This document shows positions 48,026 to 56,506 of a stretch of 64,000 bases of DNA, piece by piece. Every line of letters begins with the position of its first letter. Within the stretch, counting starts at the first letter, position 1. Below the pieces are notes generated by a model. That model searched no databases. It was not told the DNA's origin and saw only the letters and a list, made by a program, of their open reading frames with translations. Location of the stretch: positions 124,001 to 188,000 of the forward strand of contig NZ_SMLG01000003.1 of NCBI RefSeq assembly GCF_004349195.1. Reading direction: 5' to 3'. Source of the stretch: Flavobacterium rhamnosiphilum. GTDB lineage: Bacteria > Bacteroidota > Bacteroidia > Flavobacteriales > Flavobacteriaceae. A program made the position numbers and the translations under genes.

Positions 48026-49792
48026 ATGAGAAAAATAACCATTGTTTTTATTACTTCAATTATTTCATTAGTACTGGTAAACTGTAAATCCAAAGACAAA
48101 AAAGAAGATTTTAGTACCTTGACCAAAAACTATTTTGACGACAGAAATGCGATGAGTCCTTTGGACGCCACACAAAATGGTCAATATGAGTATAACGATC
48201 AGTTGCAATTTGAAATGACGGACAGTTATAGAAAGTCGCAAGAAGCTTTTTTTGATAAATATCAAACTGCCCTAAAAACTATTGATAAAGAAAGTTTATC
48301 CGAAGAAGAAAAAAACAGCTACGAAATCATCAAATGGGAAGTTGAGATTGGTAAAGATTTACTAAAACAACCTACAAACCTCATGCCTGTACATCAATTT
48401 TGGGGAACACACTTGACGATGGGACAATTTGCGGGAGGAACCAGCGCACAACCTTTTAAAACCGAAAAAGACTACACTAATTTCCTGAAAAGAATGGACA
48501 AGTATTCCGTTTGGATTGATTCGGCAATGGTGTATATGAAAAAAGGAATGGCAAAAGGAATTGTGCTGCCAAAATCATTAACAACCAAGTTAATTCCACA
48601 ATTTGCTGAAATGGCCACGCCAAAAATTGAAGATAATTTATTTTACTCGTCGATAAAATTAATGCCTGCTTCTTTTTCTGATACCGTAAAAAAAGACTTA
48701 ACCACAAAATATACAGCCACCATCAATGATAAATTGATTCCGCAATACAAAAAAATGGCTGATTTCCTGACCAATGAATACCTTCCTGCTTCCAGAACAA
48801 CCAGCGGAATAGGAAGTTTCGCTTTTGGAAAGGATTTGTATGCAACGCATGTAAAACAATGGACTACAACCGAAATGACTCCGGAGGAAATCCATGAATT
48901 GGGATTAAAAGAAGTAGCCCGATTAAATGCCGAAATGGAAAAGGTAAAAACTCAAGTGGGTTTCAAAGGAACTTTAGTACAATTTTTCGAAGAAGTTAGA
49001 AACAAAAAAGAGCTAAAACCTTTCAAGAAACCAGAAGAGGTTATTGCTAATTTTCAAAGTATTTATACCCGAATAAAACCGAATGTAGACAAATTATTCG
49101 CACTGCAACCCAAAACAAAATTTGAAATCAGAAGAACGGAAGCTTTCAGAGAAAAAACGGCAAGTGCCGAATACATGCAAGGAACGGCAGACGGTTCGCG
49201 TCCCGGTATTTTTTATGTTCCAATCCCTGATGTAGCCAATTATAATCTTTACGGAGATGAAGATTTATTTTTACACGAAGCCATTCCAGGACATCACTTC
49301 CAAATTTCATTGCAACAAGAAAATGCCAGTCTTCCAGATTTTAGAAAATTCAATTGGTTTGGTGCTTATGGTGAAGGCTGGGCTTTATACACCGAAAGTT
49401 TAGGTAAAGAGCTTGGATTGTATCAAGATCCGTATCAATATTTTGGCATGTTAGGCAATGAAATGCACAGAGCGGTTCGATTAGTCGTGGACACTGGATT
49501 ACACTCCAAAGGTTGGACAAGAGAGCAGGCTATCAAATATTCGCTAGCAAACGAAGCCGAAAGTGAAGCGAGTATCATTCCGGAAATAGAGCGCTATATG
49601 GCTATTCCAGGACAAGCTTTGTCTTATAAAATAGGACAATTAAAGATTATAGAACTTCGTAAAAAAGCGGAAGTTAAAATGGGTGCGAAATTTGACATTA
49701 AGAAATTCCACGAGAAAGTATTGGAATCCGGAGTAATGCCATTAGCATTACTGGAAAACAAAATTAATGCTTGGATAAATGAATCTAGATAA
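48026..49792 (+). CDS. DUF885-family metallopeptidase-like lipoprotein
   Basis: A 588-residue lipoprotein with lipobox LVNC (Cys20). The family feature is the zinc-site-like LFLHEAIPGHHFQISLQQE around residue 415, followed by FNWFGAYGEGWALYTESLGKE (in part), giving a further Glu ligand. DUF885 proteins resemble M3/M32-type gluzincins and are thought to be peptidases of the cell envelope; substrates are mostly unknown. The next gene begins 10 nt after its stop. Confidence 0.9.
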   Translation: MRKITIVFITSIISLVLVNCKSKDKKEDFSTLTKNYFDDRNAMSPLDATQNGQYEYNDQLQFEMTDSYRKSQEAFFDKYQTALKTIDKESLSEEEKNSYEIIKWEVEIGKDLLKQPTNLMPVHQFWGTHLTMGQFAGGTSAQPFKTEKDYTNFLKRMDKYSVWIDSAMVYMKKGMAKGIVLPKSLTTKLIPQFAEMATPKIEDNLFYSSIKLMPASFSDTVKKDLTTKYTATINDKLIPQYKKMADFLTNEYLPASRTTSGIGSFAFGKDLYATHVKQWTTTEMTPEEIHELGLKEVARLNAEMEKVKTQVGFKGTLVQFFEEVRNKKELKPFKKPEEVIANFQSIYTRIKPNVDKLFALQPKTKFEIRRTEAFREKTASAEYMQGTADGSRPGIFYVPIPDVANYNLYGDEDLFLHEAIPGHHFQISLQQENASLPDFRKFNWFGAYGEGWALYTESLGKELGLYQDPYQYFGMLGNEMHRAVRLVVDTGLHSKGWTREQAIKYSLANEAESEASIIPEIERYMAIPGQALSYKIGQLKIIELRKKAEVKMGAKFDIKKFHEKVLESGVMPLALLENKINAWINESR

Positions 49793-49802
49793 ATTAAAGA
49801 CT

Positions 49803-50492
49803 ATGAAAAAACTATTGATTAACACACTATTGCTGTTTTTCGCAGTATTTAATGGCAACGCACAAGGAATTCTAGACGTAATTGACCCTACCTTCTCAGG
49901 TGCTTTACTTAGGAATTCTGTTTTAAACAAGAAAGACTTGACTAAAACAGAAGGCTCTAAATACTTTGTTGAAGAATTTAGATTAGCCGAAGTTTCAGGT
50001 ATTTCACAAAAAATAATGGTTCGCTACAATGCGTTGACAGATATTATAGAAGTTCAGAATGATAAAAAAGAGCTTTTCTCACTAACGAAAAAGGATCCTT
50101 TCAACACCATAACTATTATTCCTTTCACCGATAAAATCAAGCTTTTAAATTATAAAACTAAAGAGGGAGAAGCAAATGGATATTTAGTAGAATTATTTAA
50201 TCAAAACGAAGTTGCATTATACAGAAGAGATAGAATTAGCCTTCAAAAGGAAAAAGAAGCTATTAATTCATATACAGTTGCCACACCCGCAAGATATGTT
50301 AAAACAAATGACGAATACTTTTTGAGTTTAAAAAATGAAAACGCTATAGTAATGCCAAAAAACAAGAAAGAACTTCAAGATCTCTTTCCAATAAAAAAAG
50401 AAGAAATTGCAATTTACTTTAAGGATAACAAATTCTCTTTAAAAGATAAAAAGAGTATTATTGAAATTGCAAAATTCATATCTAAATTTTAA
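49803..50492 (+). CDS. Hypothetical secreted protein
   Basis: A 229-residue exported protein not recognised. Translation from 49803 gives the signal peptide MKKLLINTLLLFFAVFNGNA; the earlier ATG at 49779 would overlap the peptidase gene and add eight charged residues. The rest is Lys/Glu/Asn-rich with strand-like patterns (KIMVRYNALTDIIEVQND, YFLSLKNENAIVMPKN) and a C-terminal helix. Close spacing suggests an operon with the DUF885 gene. A strong shared terminator follows. Confidence 0.78.
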   Translation: MKKLLINTLLLFFAVFNGNAQGILDVIDPTFSGALLRNSVLNKKDLTKTEGSKYFVEEFRLAEVSGISQKIMVRYNALTDIIEVQNDKKELFSLTKKDPFNTITIIPFTDKIKLLNYKTKEGEANGYLVELFNQNEVALYRRDRISLQKEKEAINSYTVATPARYVKTNDEYFLSLKNENAIVMPKNKKELQDLFPIKKEEIAIYFKDNKFSLKDKKSIIEIAKFISKF

Positions 50493-50503
50493 TTCTCTAG
50501 TAT

Positions 50504-50535
50504 AAAAAAAGCTTCTCAATTGAGAAGCTTTTTTT
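50504..50535. terminator. Bidirectional terminator
   Basis: Perfect palindrome AAAAAAGCTTCTC/GAGAAGCTTTTTT around AATT. It ends the rightward gene at 50492 and the leftward tRNA-Leu at 50537. Confidence 0.9.
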
Positions 50536-50536
50536 G

Positions 50537-50618
50537 TGCGGATAATAGGACTCGAACCTACACGCCTTGCGGCACCAGATCCTAAGTCTGGCATGTCTAC
50601 CAATTTCACCATATCCGC
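50537..50618 (-). tRNA. tRNA-Leu (anticodon TAG)
   Basis: An 82-nt class II tRNA on the minus strand: acceptor GCGGATA/TATCCGC, discriminator A, anticodon arm CCAGA-CTTAGGA-TCTGG with anticodon TAG, a long variable arm with TGCCGCAAGGCGT, and T loop GGTTCGAGTCC. CCA is not encoded. A consensus promoter lies just upstream. Confidence 0.95.
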
Positions 50619-50631
50619 GCAATTGTGGGTG

Positions 50632-50661
50632 CAAAGATAAACATAACTTCCAATTTTCAAA
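50632..50661 (-). promoter_or_regulatory. Promoter of tRNA-Leu
   Basis: Minus strand: TTTG (50661-50658), 18 nt, TATCTTTG (50639-50632). Full Bacteroidetes pattern, 13 nt before the tRNA. Confidence 0.78.
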
Positions 50662-50726
50662 GTAAATTTGACAAAAAATATTCATACTCTTTTTTGTACT
50701 TTTGAAATATAAACAAAATTCAAATA

Positions 50727-52115
50727 ATGGAAAATATTAAAGCATACGTTCAAGAACACAAAGACCGCTTTATCAATGAGTTAATCGAATTATTAAAAAT
50801 CCCATCCGTAAGTGCTGACACCGCTTATTCACATGATGTTTTTGAAACAGCTGATGCCGTAAAAGCCAGTTTAGAAAAAGCAGGCTGTGATTTTGTTGAA
50901 ATTTGTGATACTCCGGGTTATCCAATCGTTTATGGAGAAAAAATCATAGACAAATCATTACCAACCGTTTTGGTTTATGGTCATTATGATGTTCAACCTC
51001 CAGACCCAATGGAATTATGGACATCTCCACCCTTTGAACCCGTAATCAAGAAAACCGAAATTCATCCCGAAGGCGCTATTTTTGCCCGTGGATCTTGTGA
51101 TGACAAAGGCCAAATGTACATGCACGTAAAAGCATTGGAATACATGGTTCAATCGAAAACTTTGCCTTGTAACGTGAAATTCATGATTGAAGGTGAAGAG
51201 GAAATCGGTTCTAAAAGCTTGAGTTGGTTTGTGGAACGCAATCAGGAAAAACTAAAGAATGACGTGATTTTAATTTCGGACACCGGAATGATTTCTAATC
51301 AGCAACCGTCAATTACAACAGGATTACGTGGATTAAGCTATGTAGAAGTGGAAGTTACGGGGCCAAACCGTGATTTACATTCTGGATTATATGGTGGTGC
51401 TGTTGCCAACCCGATAAACGTTTTAGCCAAAATGATTGCTTCACTTCATGATGAAAACAATCACATTACCATTCCCGGTTTCTATGATAATGTAGAAGAA
51501 CTATCGCTGGAAGAAAGAGCTGAAATGGCCAAAGCACCTTTCAATTTAGACAATTACAAAAAAGCATTGGACTTAAATGACGTTTATGGCGAAAAAGGCT
51601 ATGTAACTAACGAAAGAAACTCTATTCGTCCTACGTTAGATGTCAACGGAATCTGGGGTGGATACACCGGAGAAGGTGCTAAAACTGTGATTTCGAGCAA
51701 AGCTTTCGCTAAAATATCCATGCGTTTGGTTCCAAATCAAGATTGGGAGCAAATCACCGAATTATTCACCAAACATTTCACAAGCCTTGCCCCTGCCGGC
51801 GTTACCGTAAAAGTAAAACCGCATCATGGCGGTCAGGGATATGTAACCCCAATAGACAGCATTGGCTATAAAGCCGCAAACATGGCTTATACCGAAACCT
51901 TTGGCGTTCCCGCAATTCCCGTGCGTTCCGGCGGAAGTATTCCTATCGTAGCGTTATTCGAAAAAGAACTGAAAAGCAAAACCATTTTGATGGGATTCGG
52001 ATTGGACAGCGATGCGATTCACTCACCAAACGAACACTTCGGAATCTTCAATTACCTGAAAGGAATTGAAACCATCCCATTGTTTTACAAATATTTTGTG
52101 GAGTTGTCGAAATAA
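50727..52115 (+). CDS. M20-family dipeptidase
   Basis: A 462-residue di-zinc peptidase. Metal and catalytic motifs: YGHYDVQPPDP (His ligand and Asp), RGSCDDKGQMYMH (bridging Asp), EGEEEIGSKS (catalytic Glu pair), the dimerisation-domain GPNRDLHSGLYGGAVANP, and C-terminal IHSPNEHFGI (His ligand). This is the CNDP/carnosinase-like branch of M20. Cytoplasmic, no signal peptide. A -7 element TACTTTTG stands at 50697-50704. Confidence 0.93.
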   Translation: MENIKAYVQEHKDRFINELIELLKIPSVSADTAYSHDVFETADAVKASLEKAGCDFVEICDTPGYPIVYGEKIIDKSLPTVLVYGHYDVQPPDPMELWTSPPFEPVIKKTEIHPEGAIFARGSCDDKGQMYMHVKALEYMVQSKTLPCNVKFMIEGEEEIGSKSLSWFVERNQEKLKNDVILISDTGMISNQQPSITTGLRGLSYVEVEVTGPNRDLHSGLYGGAVANPINVLAKMIASLHDENNHITIPGFYDNVEELSLEERAEMAKAPFNLDNYKKALDLNDVYGEKGYVTNERNSIRPTLDVNGIWGGYTGEGAKTVISSKAFAKISMRLVPNQDWEQITELFTKHFTSLAPAGVTVKVKPHHGGQGYVTPIDSIGYKAANMAYTETFGVPAIPVRSGGSIPIVALFEKELKSKTILMGFGLDSDAIHSPNEHFGIFNYLKGIETIPLFYKYFVELSK

Positions 52116-52139
52116 TATTTTTTAGATACCGTCAGTTCG

Positions 52140-52159
52140 TCCCGACGCTTCGGGATTTT
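52140..52159 (+). terminator. Short hairpin after dipeptidase gene
   Basis: TCCCGA-CGCT-TCGGGA followed by TTTT. A related half-element, TCCCGAAGCGTC, occurs at about 39573, so it may be part of a dispersed repeat rather than only a terminator. Confidence 0.55.
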
Positions 52160-52208
52160 GTAAAGAGAAACGAAACAAAAAAGTATCGAGAACCTTTTAT
52201 AACAATTA

Positions 52209-52236
52209 ATCCGTTCAGTAATGAACGGATTTTTTT
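52209..52236 (+). terminator. Terminator after dipeptidase gene
   Basis: Nine-bp stem ATCCGTTCA/TGAACGGAT, loop GTAA, six T residues. Confidence 0.85.
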
Positions 52237-52252
52237 GGGCGTTCCCCGCCGA

Positions 52253-52335
52253 AAAAAGACGGGTCAGGCTTTCCGTTGCAATCTTTTTATTTTTTAAAGA
52301 AAAAAATAAAAAGGATTTTCACTTCACTCCTTAAC
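52253..52335. repeat. Dispersed intergenic repeat, copy B
   Basis: Reverse-complement relative of 46267-46347. The core 52274-52322 (CGTTGCAATC ... GGATTTTCAC) differs from the other copy by only a few bases and contains the ATTTTTTAAAG/CTTTAAAAAAT-like centre. The flanks (GGGTCAGGCTTTCC, TTCACTCCTTAACGC) differ. Confidence 0.78.
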
Positions 52336-52372
52336 GCAAACCCCTGACAACCAAAATATTTTTTATTTAAAA

Positions 52373-52403
52373 TTTGTTTATTTGGTTTTATATTCTACAT
52401 TTG
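52373..52403 (+). promoter_or_regulatory. Promoter of the lipoprotein-BlaI-M56 operon
   Basis: TTTG at 52373-52376, exactly 19 nt, TACATTTG at 52396-52403. A perfect match to the Bacteroidetes consensus. Transcription should start near 52410, inside the tandem operator region. Confidence 0.8.
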
Positions 52404-52427
52404 TAGAGCAAACTCTATTTTCGTAGA
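52394..52427. promoter_or_regulatory. Tandem BlaI/MecI-type operators
   Basis: Two 14-bp dyads of form TCTA-N6-TAGA: TCTACATTTGTAGA (52394-52407) and TCTATTTTCGTAGA (52414-52427). Their centres are exactly 20 bp apart, about two helical turns. The first covers the -7 box and contains TACA-NN-TGTA, the core of known MecI/BlaI sites. Bound repressor would block the promoter of its own operon. Confidence 0.72.
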
Positions 52428-52440
52428 ACAAAATCATTTT

Positions 52441-52854
52441 ATGCGACAAACAATTATTGTATTCGGCTTGCTATTTTTAGTTATTGGTTGCAAAACCAAT
52501 CAAATGAAGAATAAACACAGAGAAGGACTTTGGATTGAACAATACACACAGGATAGTTCCCATTATAAATCGGTTGGAAAATACCGAAAAGGAGATCCCG
52601 TAAAAAAATGGAGCTATTACTTGAATGATAAAATCATCAAAAGAGAAAAATACAAACGCAACATTTGCAACACTACTTTTTATCATGAAAATGGAAAAAT
52701 ACAGTCCAAAGGAAAAACAAAAATGGAAACCAGCGGCAAGTACGTACATTGGTTTTATTTTGGCGACTGGAACTTCTTTAATGAAGATGGAAAACTAATA
52801 ACGATAAAGAAATACAATAACGGAGAATCACTTTCCGAAATAGAAATTAAATAA
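52441..52854 (+). CDS. Small lipoprotein with MORN-like repeats
   Basis: A 137-residue lipoprotein with lipobox LVIGC (Cys17). The mature part has MORN/toxin-antitoxin-YwqK-like short repeats: KHREGLWIEQYTQ, GKYRKGDPVKKWSYYLN, TFYHENGKIQSKGKT, WNFFNEDGKLITIKKYNNG. It is the first gene behind the tandem operators and is followed 6 nt later by the BlaI-type gene. It may be an envelope output or sensor part of this operon; no direct evidence of activity. Confidence 0.8.
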   Translation: MRQTIIVFGLLFLVIGCKTNQMKNKHREGLWIEQYTQDSSHYKSVGKYRKGDPVKKWSYYLNDKIIKREKYKRNICNTTFYHENGKIQSKGKTKMETSGKYVHWFYFGDWNFFNEDGKLITIKKYNNGESLSEIEIK

Positions 52855-52860
52855 AAAATC

Positions 52861-53232
52861 ATGCAACTATCCAATTCAGAAGAACAATTAATGGAACACC
52901 TTTGGAAACTTGAAAAAGCCTTCATGAAAGACTTGCTTGAAGCCTATCCAAAACCAAAACCTGCTACCACAACGGTGGCTACTTTATTGAAAAGAATGAT
53001 TGACAAACAATTTGTAGCCTACACTGAATTTGGAAACTCCCGGGAATATTATCCTTTGGTCAAAAAAACCGACTATTTCTCGAAACACGTCAACGGATTG
53101 ATCAGTAATTTCTTCAACAATTCGGCATCGCAATTTGCTTCTTTCTTTACCACCGAAACCAATTTATCACAATCGGAACTGGAAGAACTCAAGAAAATAA
53201 TAGACAGTGAAATTCAAAAAAAGAAAAAATGA
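52861..53232 (+). CDS. BlaI/MecI-family transcriptional repressor
   Basis: A 123-residue winged-helix protein: SNSEEQLMEHLWKLEKAFMK (helix 1), YPKPKPATTTVATLLKRMID (recognition helix region) and FVAYTEFGNSREYYPLV (wing), then a helical dimerisation tail. It represses its operon until its protease partner is activated. The stop overlaps the M56 gene start by ATGA. Tandem dyads upstream are its probable binding sites. No beta-lactamase gene is nearby. Confidence 0.92.
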   Translation: MQLSNSEEQLMEHLWKLEKAFMKDLLEAYPKPKPATTTVATLLKRMIDKQFVAYTEFGNSREYYPLVKKTDYFSKHVNGLISNFFNNSASQFASFFTTETNLSQSELEELKKIIDSEIQKKKK

Positions 53233-54911
53233 GCGACTTTTTAATCAAATCGACAATTACTTTATTCGTGTTATTAACAGTGTATTATTTGTTTTTAGAA
53301 AAAGAAAAAATACATCTATTCAATAGGTTCTACTTGCTGTTCAGCCTTGCTTTTTCGATGGTAATTCCATTTATAACTATTGAAGTCATAGAGGAAATAG
53401 CACAACCTGCAATCGAAACCGGAAACATCCAAATACTGCAAGGAAGCGCAATAGTATTAGAAGAAACAAACTATTTAGAAATTGGATTGTGGAGTTTATA
53501 TGCTGTAGTAACGCTCATTTTGGCGATACGTTTTATCAATAATATCATCAAGATTTCATCTAAAATGAAATCGAATAACACTATTGATTATAAAAATGCC
53601 AAATTGATTTTGGTACCCGAAAAAACACTGCCACATACTTTCCTGAATACTATTTTCATCAACGAAACAGAATACAATGACCGTGAAATTGAAGCCGAAT
53701 TGTACACGCATGAACTCACACATGTATCCCAAAAACACACTTTGGATATTTTATTCATTGAAATATTAAAAACCGTTTTTTGGTTCAACCCAATTTTTAT
53801 TTTTTATAAAAAAGCCATACAACTCAATCACGAATTTCTTGCCGACGAGAAAGTTGTGACATCCTATAATAACGTTCCGTTCTACCAATCTTTATTACTA
53901 TCGAAAGCTAACGAGAACCAAACTTTTTACTTGGCCAGTAATTTGAATTATTTAATAACTAAAAAAAGACTACTCATGATGACAAAAACCACATCAAGAA
54001 CAAAATCAATTGTAAAGAAAATCGTTTTGATTCCGCTTTTTACTGGACTAATAGGCTTTTTATGTGTCCAAACAGTTGCGCAACCCATCAATAACAAAAA
54101 CGAGACTTCTCTATCTGAAGATAAAAAGAGGGATGACTATTACAAAGGTGTTCGATTAATTGTGAAAGACAACCGTAAAAAAGTCTTAATTGATAAAAAA
54201 TATGAAGACCTTACTTTAAGTGAAAAGAGATTGTATATTGGAAATGCTCCTGCACCAATCAAAAAGAAAAGTCCAACGCAAAAAGAATTTGAAAGCTGGA
54301 TAAACGATACTAAATTTTCAGGATTATTAGATGGTAAAAAAATTAACAATATCGATTTAAAAAAATATAACGCCAATTATATTGCATATTACTCAAGATA
54401 TTACAACCCTACTAAAAATGGAAAACCTTATGAAACTGATCTAAACCATTACCTGTTATTAAGCAATCCCCATTTTGAAAAAAAAATAAAAAACAAAGAC
54501 AAAAAATTTTCTTTTAAAGTAATAGAGAAAACAATAAAAGAAGGTACCGTTGCAAAACCAGTAATCACAAGAGATGTACAAAAAAACAAAACAACGAGCA
54601 TTTACTACAATCCAAAACCTAAATACCCAGGAGGGATGGAAAAATTCTACAAATTTGTGGGAAAAAATTTCAATATCCCTGAAGAAGTTGAAAAAAATAA
54701 GATAAAAGGAAAAGTGTATTTAACTTTTATAGTTGAAATGGACGGAACACTTTCTGACATTAAAATCATAAAAGATATGGGTTATGGAACTGGAGACGAA
54801 GCGGTTCGTGTTTTAAAATTATCCCCAAAATGGATTCCTGCAAAAATCAACAACAAACCCGTTAGAGTCGAATATAGCCTACCTATAACAATTCGTTCTA
54901 GTAAAGCATAA
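53229..54911 (+). CDS. M56 (BlaR1-type) sensor protease with TonB C-terminal domain
   Basis: A 560-residue membrane metalloprotease. Helices at about 5-22, 33-52, 80-100 and 270-290 frame the M56 domain with zinc motif HELTHVSQKH (161-165 HExxH) and LNHEFLADEKVV for the third ligand. After the last helix comes a periplasmic region of about 170 residues of unknown fold and then a TonB C-terminal domain (about 460-558: PKYPGGMEKFYKFV, IKGKVYLTFIVEMDGTLSDIKI in part, WIPAKINNKPVRVEYSLP). In place of the penicillin-binding sensor of BlaR1, it carries a TonB-like module. It is expected to destroy the BlaI-type repressor after sensing an envelope signal. Confidence 0.9.
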   Translation: MSDFLIKSTITLFVLLTVYYLFLEKEKIHLFNRFYLLFSLAFSMVIPFITIEVIEEIAQPAIETGNIQILQGSAIVLEETNYLEIGLWSLYAVVTLILAIRFINNIIKISSKMKSNNTIDYKNAKLILVPEKTLPHTFLNTIFINETEYNDREIEAELYTHELTHVSQKHTLDILFIEILKTVFWFNPIFIFYKKAIQLNHEFLADEKVVTSYNNVPFYQSLLLSKANENQTFYLASNLNYLITKKRLLMMTKTTSRTKSIVKKIVLIPLFTGLIGFLCVQTVAQPINNKNETSLSEDKKRDDYYKGVRLIVKDNRKKVLIDKKYEDLTLSEKRLYIGNAPAPIKKKSPTQKEFESWINDTKFSGLLDGKKINNIDLKKYNANYIAYYSRYYNPTKNGKPYETDLNHYLLLSNPHFEKKIKNKDKKFSFKVIEKTIKEGTVAKPVITRDVQKNKTTSIYYNPKPKYPGGMEKFYKFVGKNFNIPEEVEKNKIKGKVYLTFIVEMDGTLSDIKIIKDMGYGTGDEAVRVLKLSPKWIPAKINNKPVRVEYSLPITIRSSKA

Positions 54912-54922
54912 TAGTAAAAAAC

Positions 54923-54948
54923 AAATCCGCTTCAAAAGGAGCGGATTT
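54923..54948. terminator. Terminator between convergent genes
   Basis: Eleven-bp stem AAATCCGCTTC/GGAGCGGATTT with one G-U pair and loop AAAA. Confidence 0.75.
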
Positions 54949-54973
54949 ATCAAACTAAAAATCTAAAAAACTA

Positions 54974-56344
54974 CTAACTAAGCTCTTTATCAGGATTATA
55001 TCCTAAATACGACATGGATTGTTCCTTGAAAACAACGCCATATTCTTCTAATTCTTTCAAAATAGGTACATACACTTCTTTACGGATAGGCAATTGAACT
55101 CCCGGAGTCGTAATGGTACCATTCAGTATTAATAAAGTCGCCATTGCAACCGGCAAACCTACAGTTTTAGCCATGGCTGTATACGTTTGATCGTCGCCAA
55201 TACAAACCATTTTTGAATCTATTTGTTCTTTTTTGCCATTTAATTCGTATCCAAACTTGTGATACATGACAATCATATCTTTATCTTTAGGTTGAAGTGT
55301 CCAACTGTCATTGAGGATTTTCTCCAATATTTGAGCCGGAGTAGCATTCTTCAAGCCTACTATTTTAGTACGATTGAACAAGTCCAATTCTAAAAGTTTG
55401 TCCCACATGATGTCATCTTGGTCAATCTTCAGAATCAAACGCGTTTTAATTTCTACTGAATCCGTTGGGTGATACGGCAAAAATGAATTCACAAATTCTC
55501 TGTAACTCATGGTCTCTGAATCTTCCATGATGTAACTGTCATCCGTCATTCCTAATTGCACAAACATATTCCAAGCTTTGGAAAAACCAACTCTCCGAAT
55601 TGTTCCTCTATATAAAGTAAGCACATTATCTAAACCATACACACTTTTGTATTTTAGGGAATCCCGATTCGAATACGCTTCAAATCGTCCATACCCTTCC
55701 ACTTCCAGAAACTCCGTCCTGCGGAATAAATTACAATACGGAATGTACTTGTATGTTCCTTCCTGAATAAATTTGGCTGCTCCACCCTGACCGGCAAGAA
55801 CTACATTACGAGGTGCCCAGGTAAATTTATAATTCCAAAGATTCGTATCTGATTCCGGAGCAACAAGTCCACCACAAAAAGATTCAAAAAGAAGCAATTC
55901 TCCGCCTTTTTCTTTTATTTCATCAATCACTTTCATCGCACTCATGTGGTCAATCCCAGGATCAAGCCCAATTTCATTCATGAAAATCAGATTATTCTCT
56001 TTGGCCGCAGCATCTAATTCCTGCATGGCATCACTCACGTAAGAAGCGGTAACCAAATGTTTTTTGTAAACAATACAATCCCTAGCCACTTCGATATGTA
56101 AATGAGCCGGCAACATTGAAATAACAATATTAGCTTTTTGAATCGCTTCTTTTCTTTGATTTTCATCAAAAATATCTAAGGCAATCGCCGTTGCATTGGG
56201 ATGGTTATTTGTCTTTTTTTGAGCTAATGCCAATGACAAATCACCAATAACAACATGCAGATTCTCTTTTTCAGATTTATTTAGAAGATACTGTATCAAA
56301 GACGAAGCTGACCTTCCTGCTCCAATGATTAAAATTGTTCTCAT
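54974..56344 (-). CDS. Saccharopine dehydrogenase-family protein
   Basis: A 456-residue oxidoreductase. N-terminal Rossmann fold IIGAGRSASSLIQYLL with VVIGDLSLALAQ (NADP-binding), then ANIVISMLPAHLHIEVARDC, HLVTASYVSDAMQEL, MNEIGLDPGIDHMSAMKVID and SFCGGLVAPESDTNLWNYKFTW, as in glutamate-forming saccharopine dehydrogenases (LYS9-like). These act in lysine breakdown or related reversible steps. Bacteroidetes members are usually given that name; carboxynorspermidine dehydrogenases are distant relatives. Its own promoter is at 56362-56393. Confidence 0.88.
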   Translation of the reverse strand: MRTILIIGAGRSASSLIQYLLNKSEKENLHVVIGDLSLALAQKKTNNHPNATAIALDIFDENQRKEAIQKANIVISMLPAHLHIEVARDCIVYKKHLVTASYVSDAMQELDAAAKENNLIFMNEIGLDPGIDHMSAMKVIDEIKEKGGELLLFESFCGGLVAPESDTNLWNYKFTWAPRNVVLAGQGGAAKFIQEGTYKYIPYCNLFRRTEFLEVEGYGRFEAYSNRDSLKYKSVYGLDNVLTLYRGTIRRVGFSKAWNMFVQLGMTDDSYIMEDSETMSYREFVNSFLPYHPTDSVEIKTRLILKIDQDDIMWDKLLELDLFNRTKIVGLKNATPAQILEKILNDSWTLQPKDKDMIVMYHKFGYELNGKKEQIDSKMVCIGDDQTYTAMAKTVGLPVAMATLLILNGTITTPGVQLPIRKEVYVPILKELEEYGVVFKEQSMSYLGYNPDKELS

Positions 56345-56361
56345 TTTTTATAATTATAACA

Positions 56362-56393
56362 CAAACATACAAAATTGTTGTATTTATAACAAA
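56362..56393 (-). promoter_or_regulatory. Promoter of saccharopine dehydrogenase-family gene
   Basis: Minus strand TTTG (56393-56390), 20 nt, TATGTTTG (56369-56362), 17 nt before the start codon. Confidence 0.72.
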
Positions 56394-56456
56394 TAGCGTT
56401 GTTAAAATTTTCCATAAATAGCAAAAAATTCAACACCTGCTAAATCAATCCCTATT

Positions 56457-56506
56457 AAAAGTATCTCATAAAACACTTTTAATTTAAATACAGATGAGAT
56501 ACTTTT
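56457..56506. promoter_or_regulatory. 13-bp inverted repeat overlapping DUF423 promoter
   Basis: Perfect arms AAAAGTATCTCAT (56457-56469) and ATGAGATACTTTT (56494-56506), separated by 24 nt. The right arm contains most of the -7 element TACTTTTG (56500-56507). It could be an operator with two half-sites about 37 bp apart or a structured leader element. Confidence 0.6.

Noticed and set aside
53229..54911. Beta-lactam resistance locus
   Set aside because: BlaI and M56 genes are present, but there is no penicillin-binding sensor domain and no beta-lactamase gene nearby.
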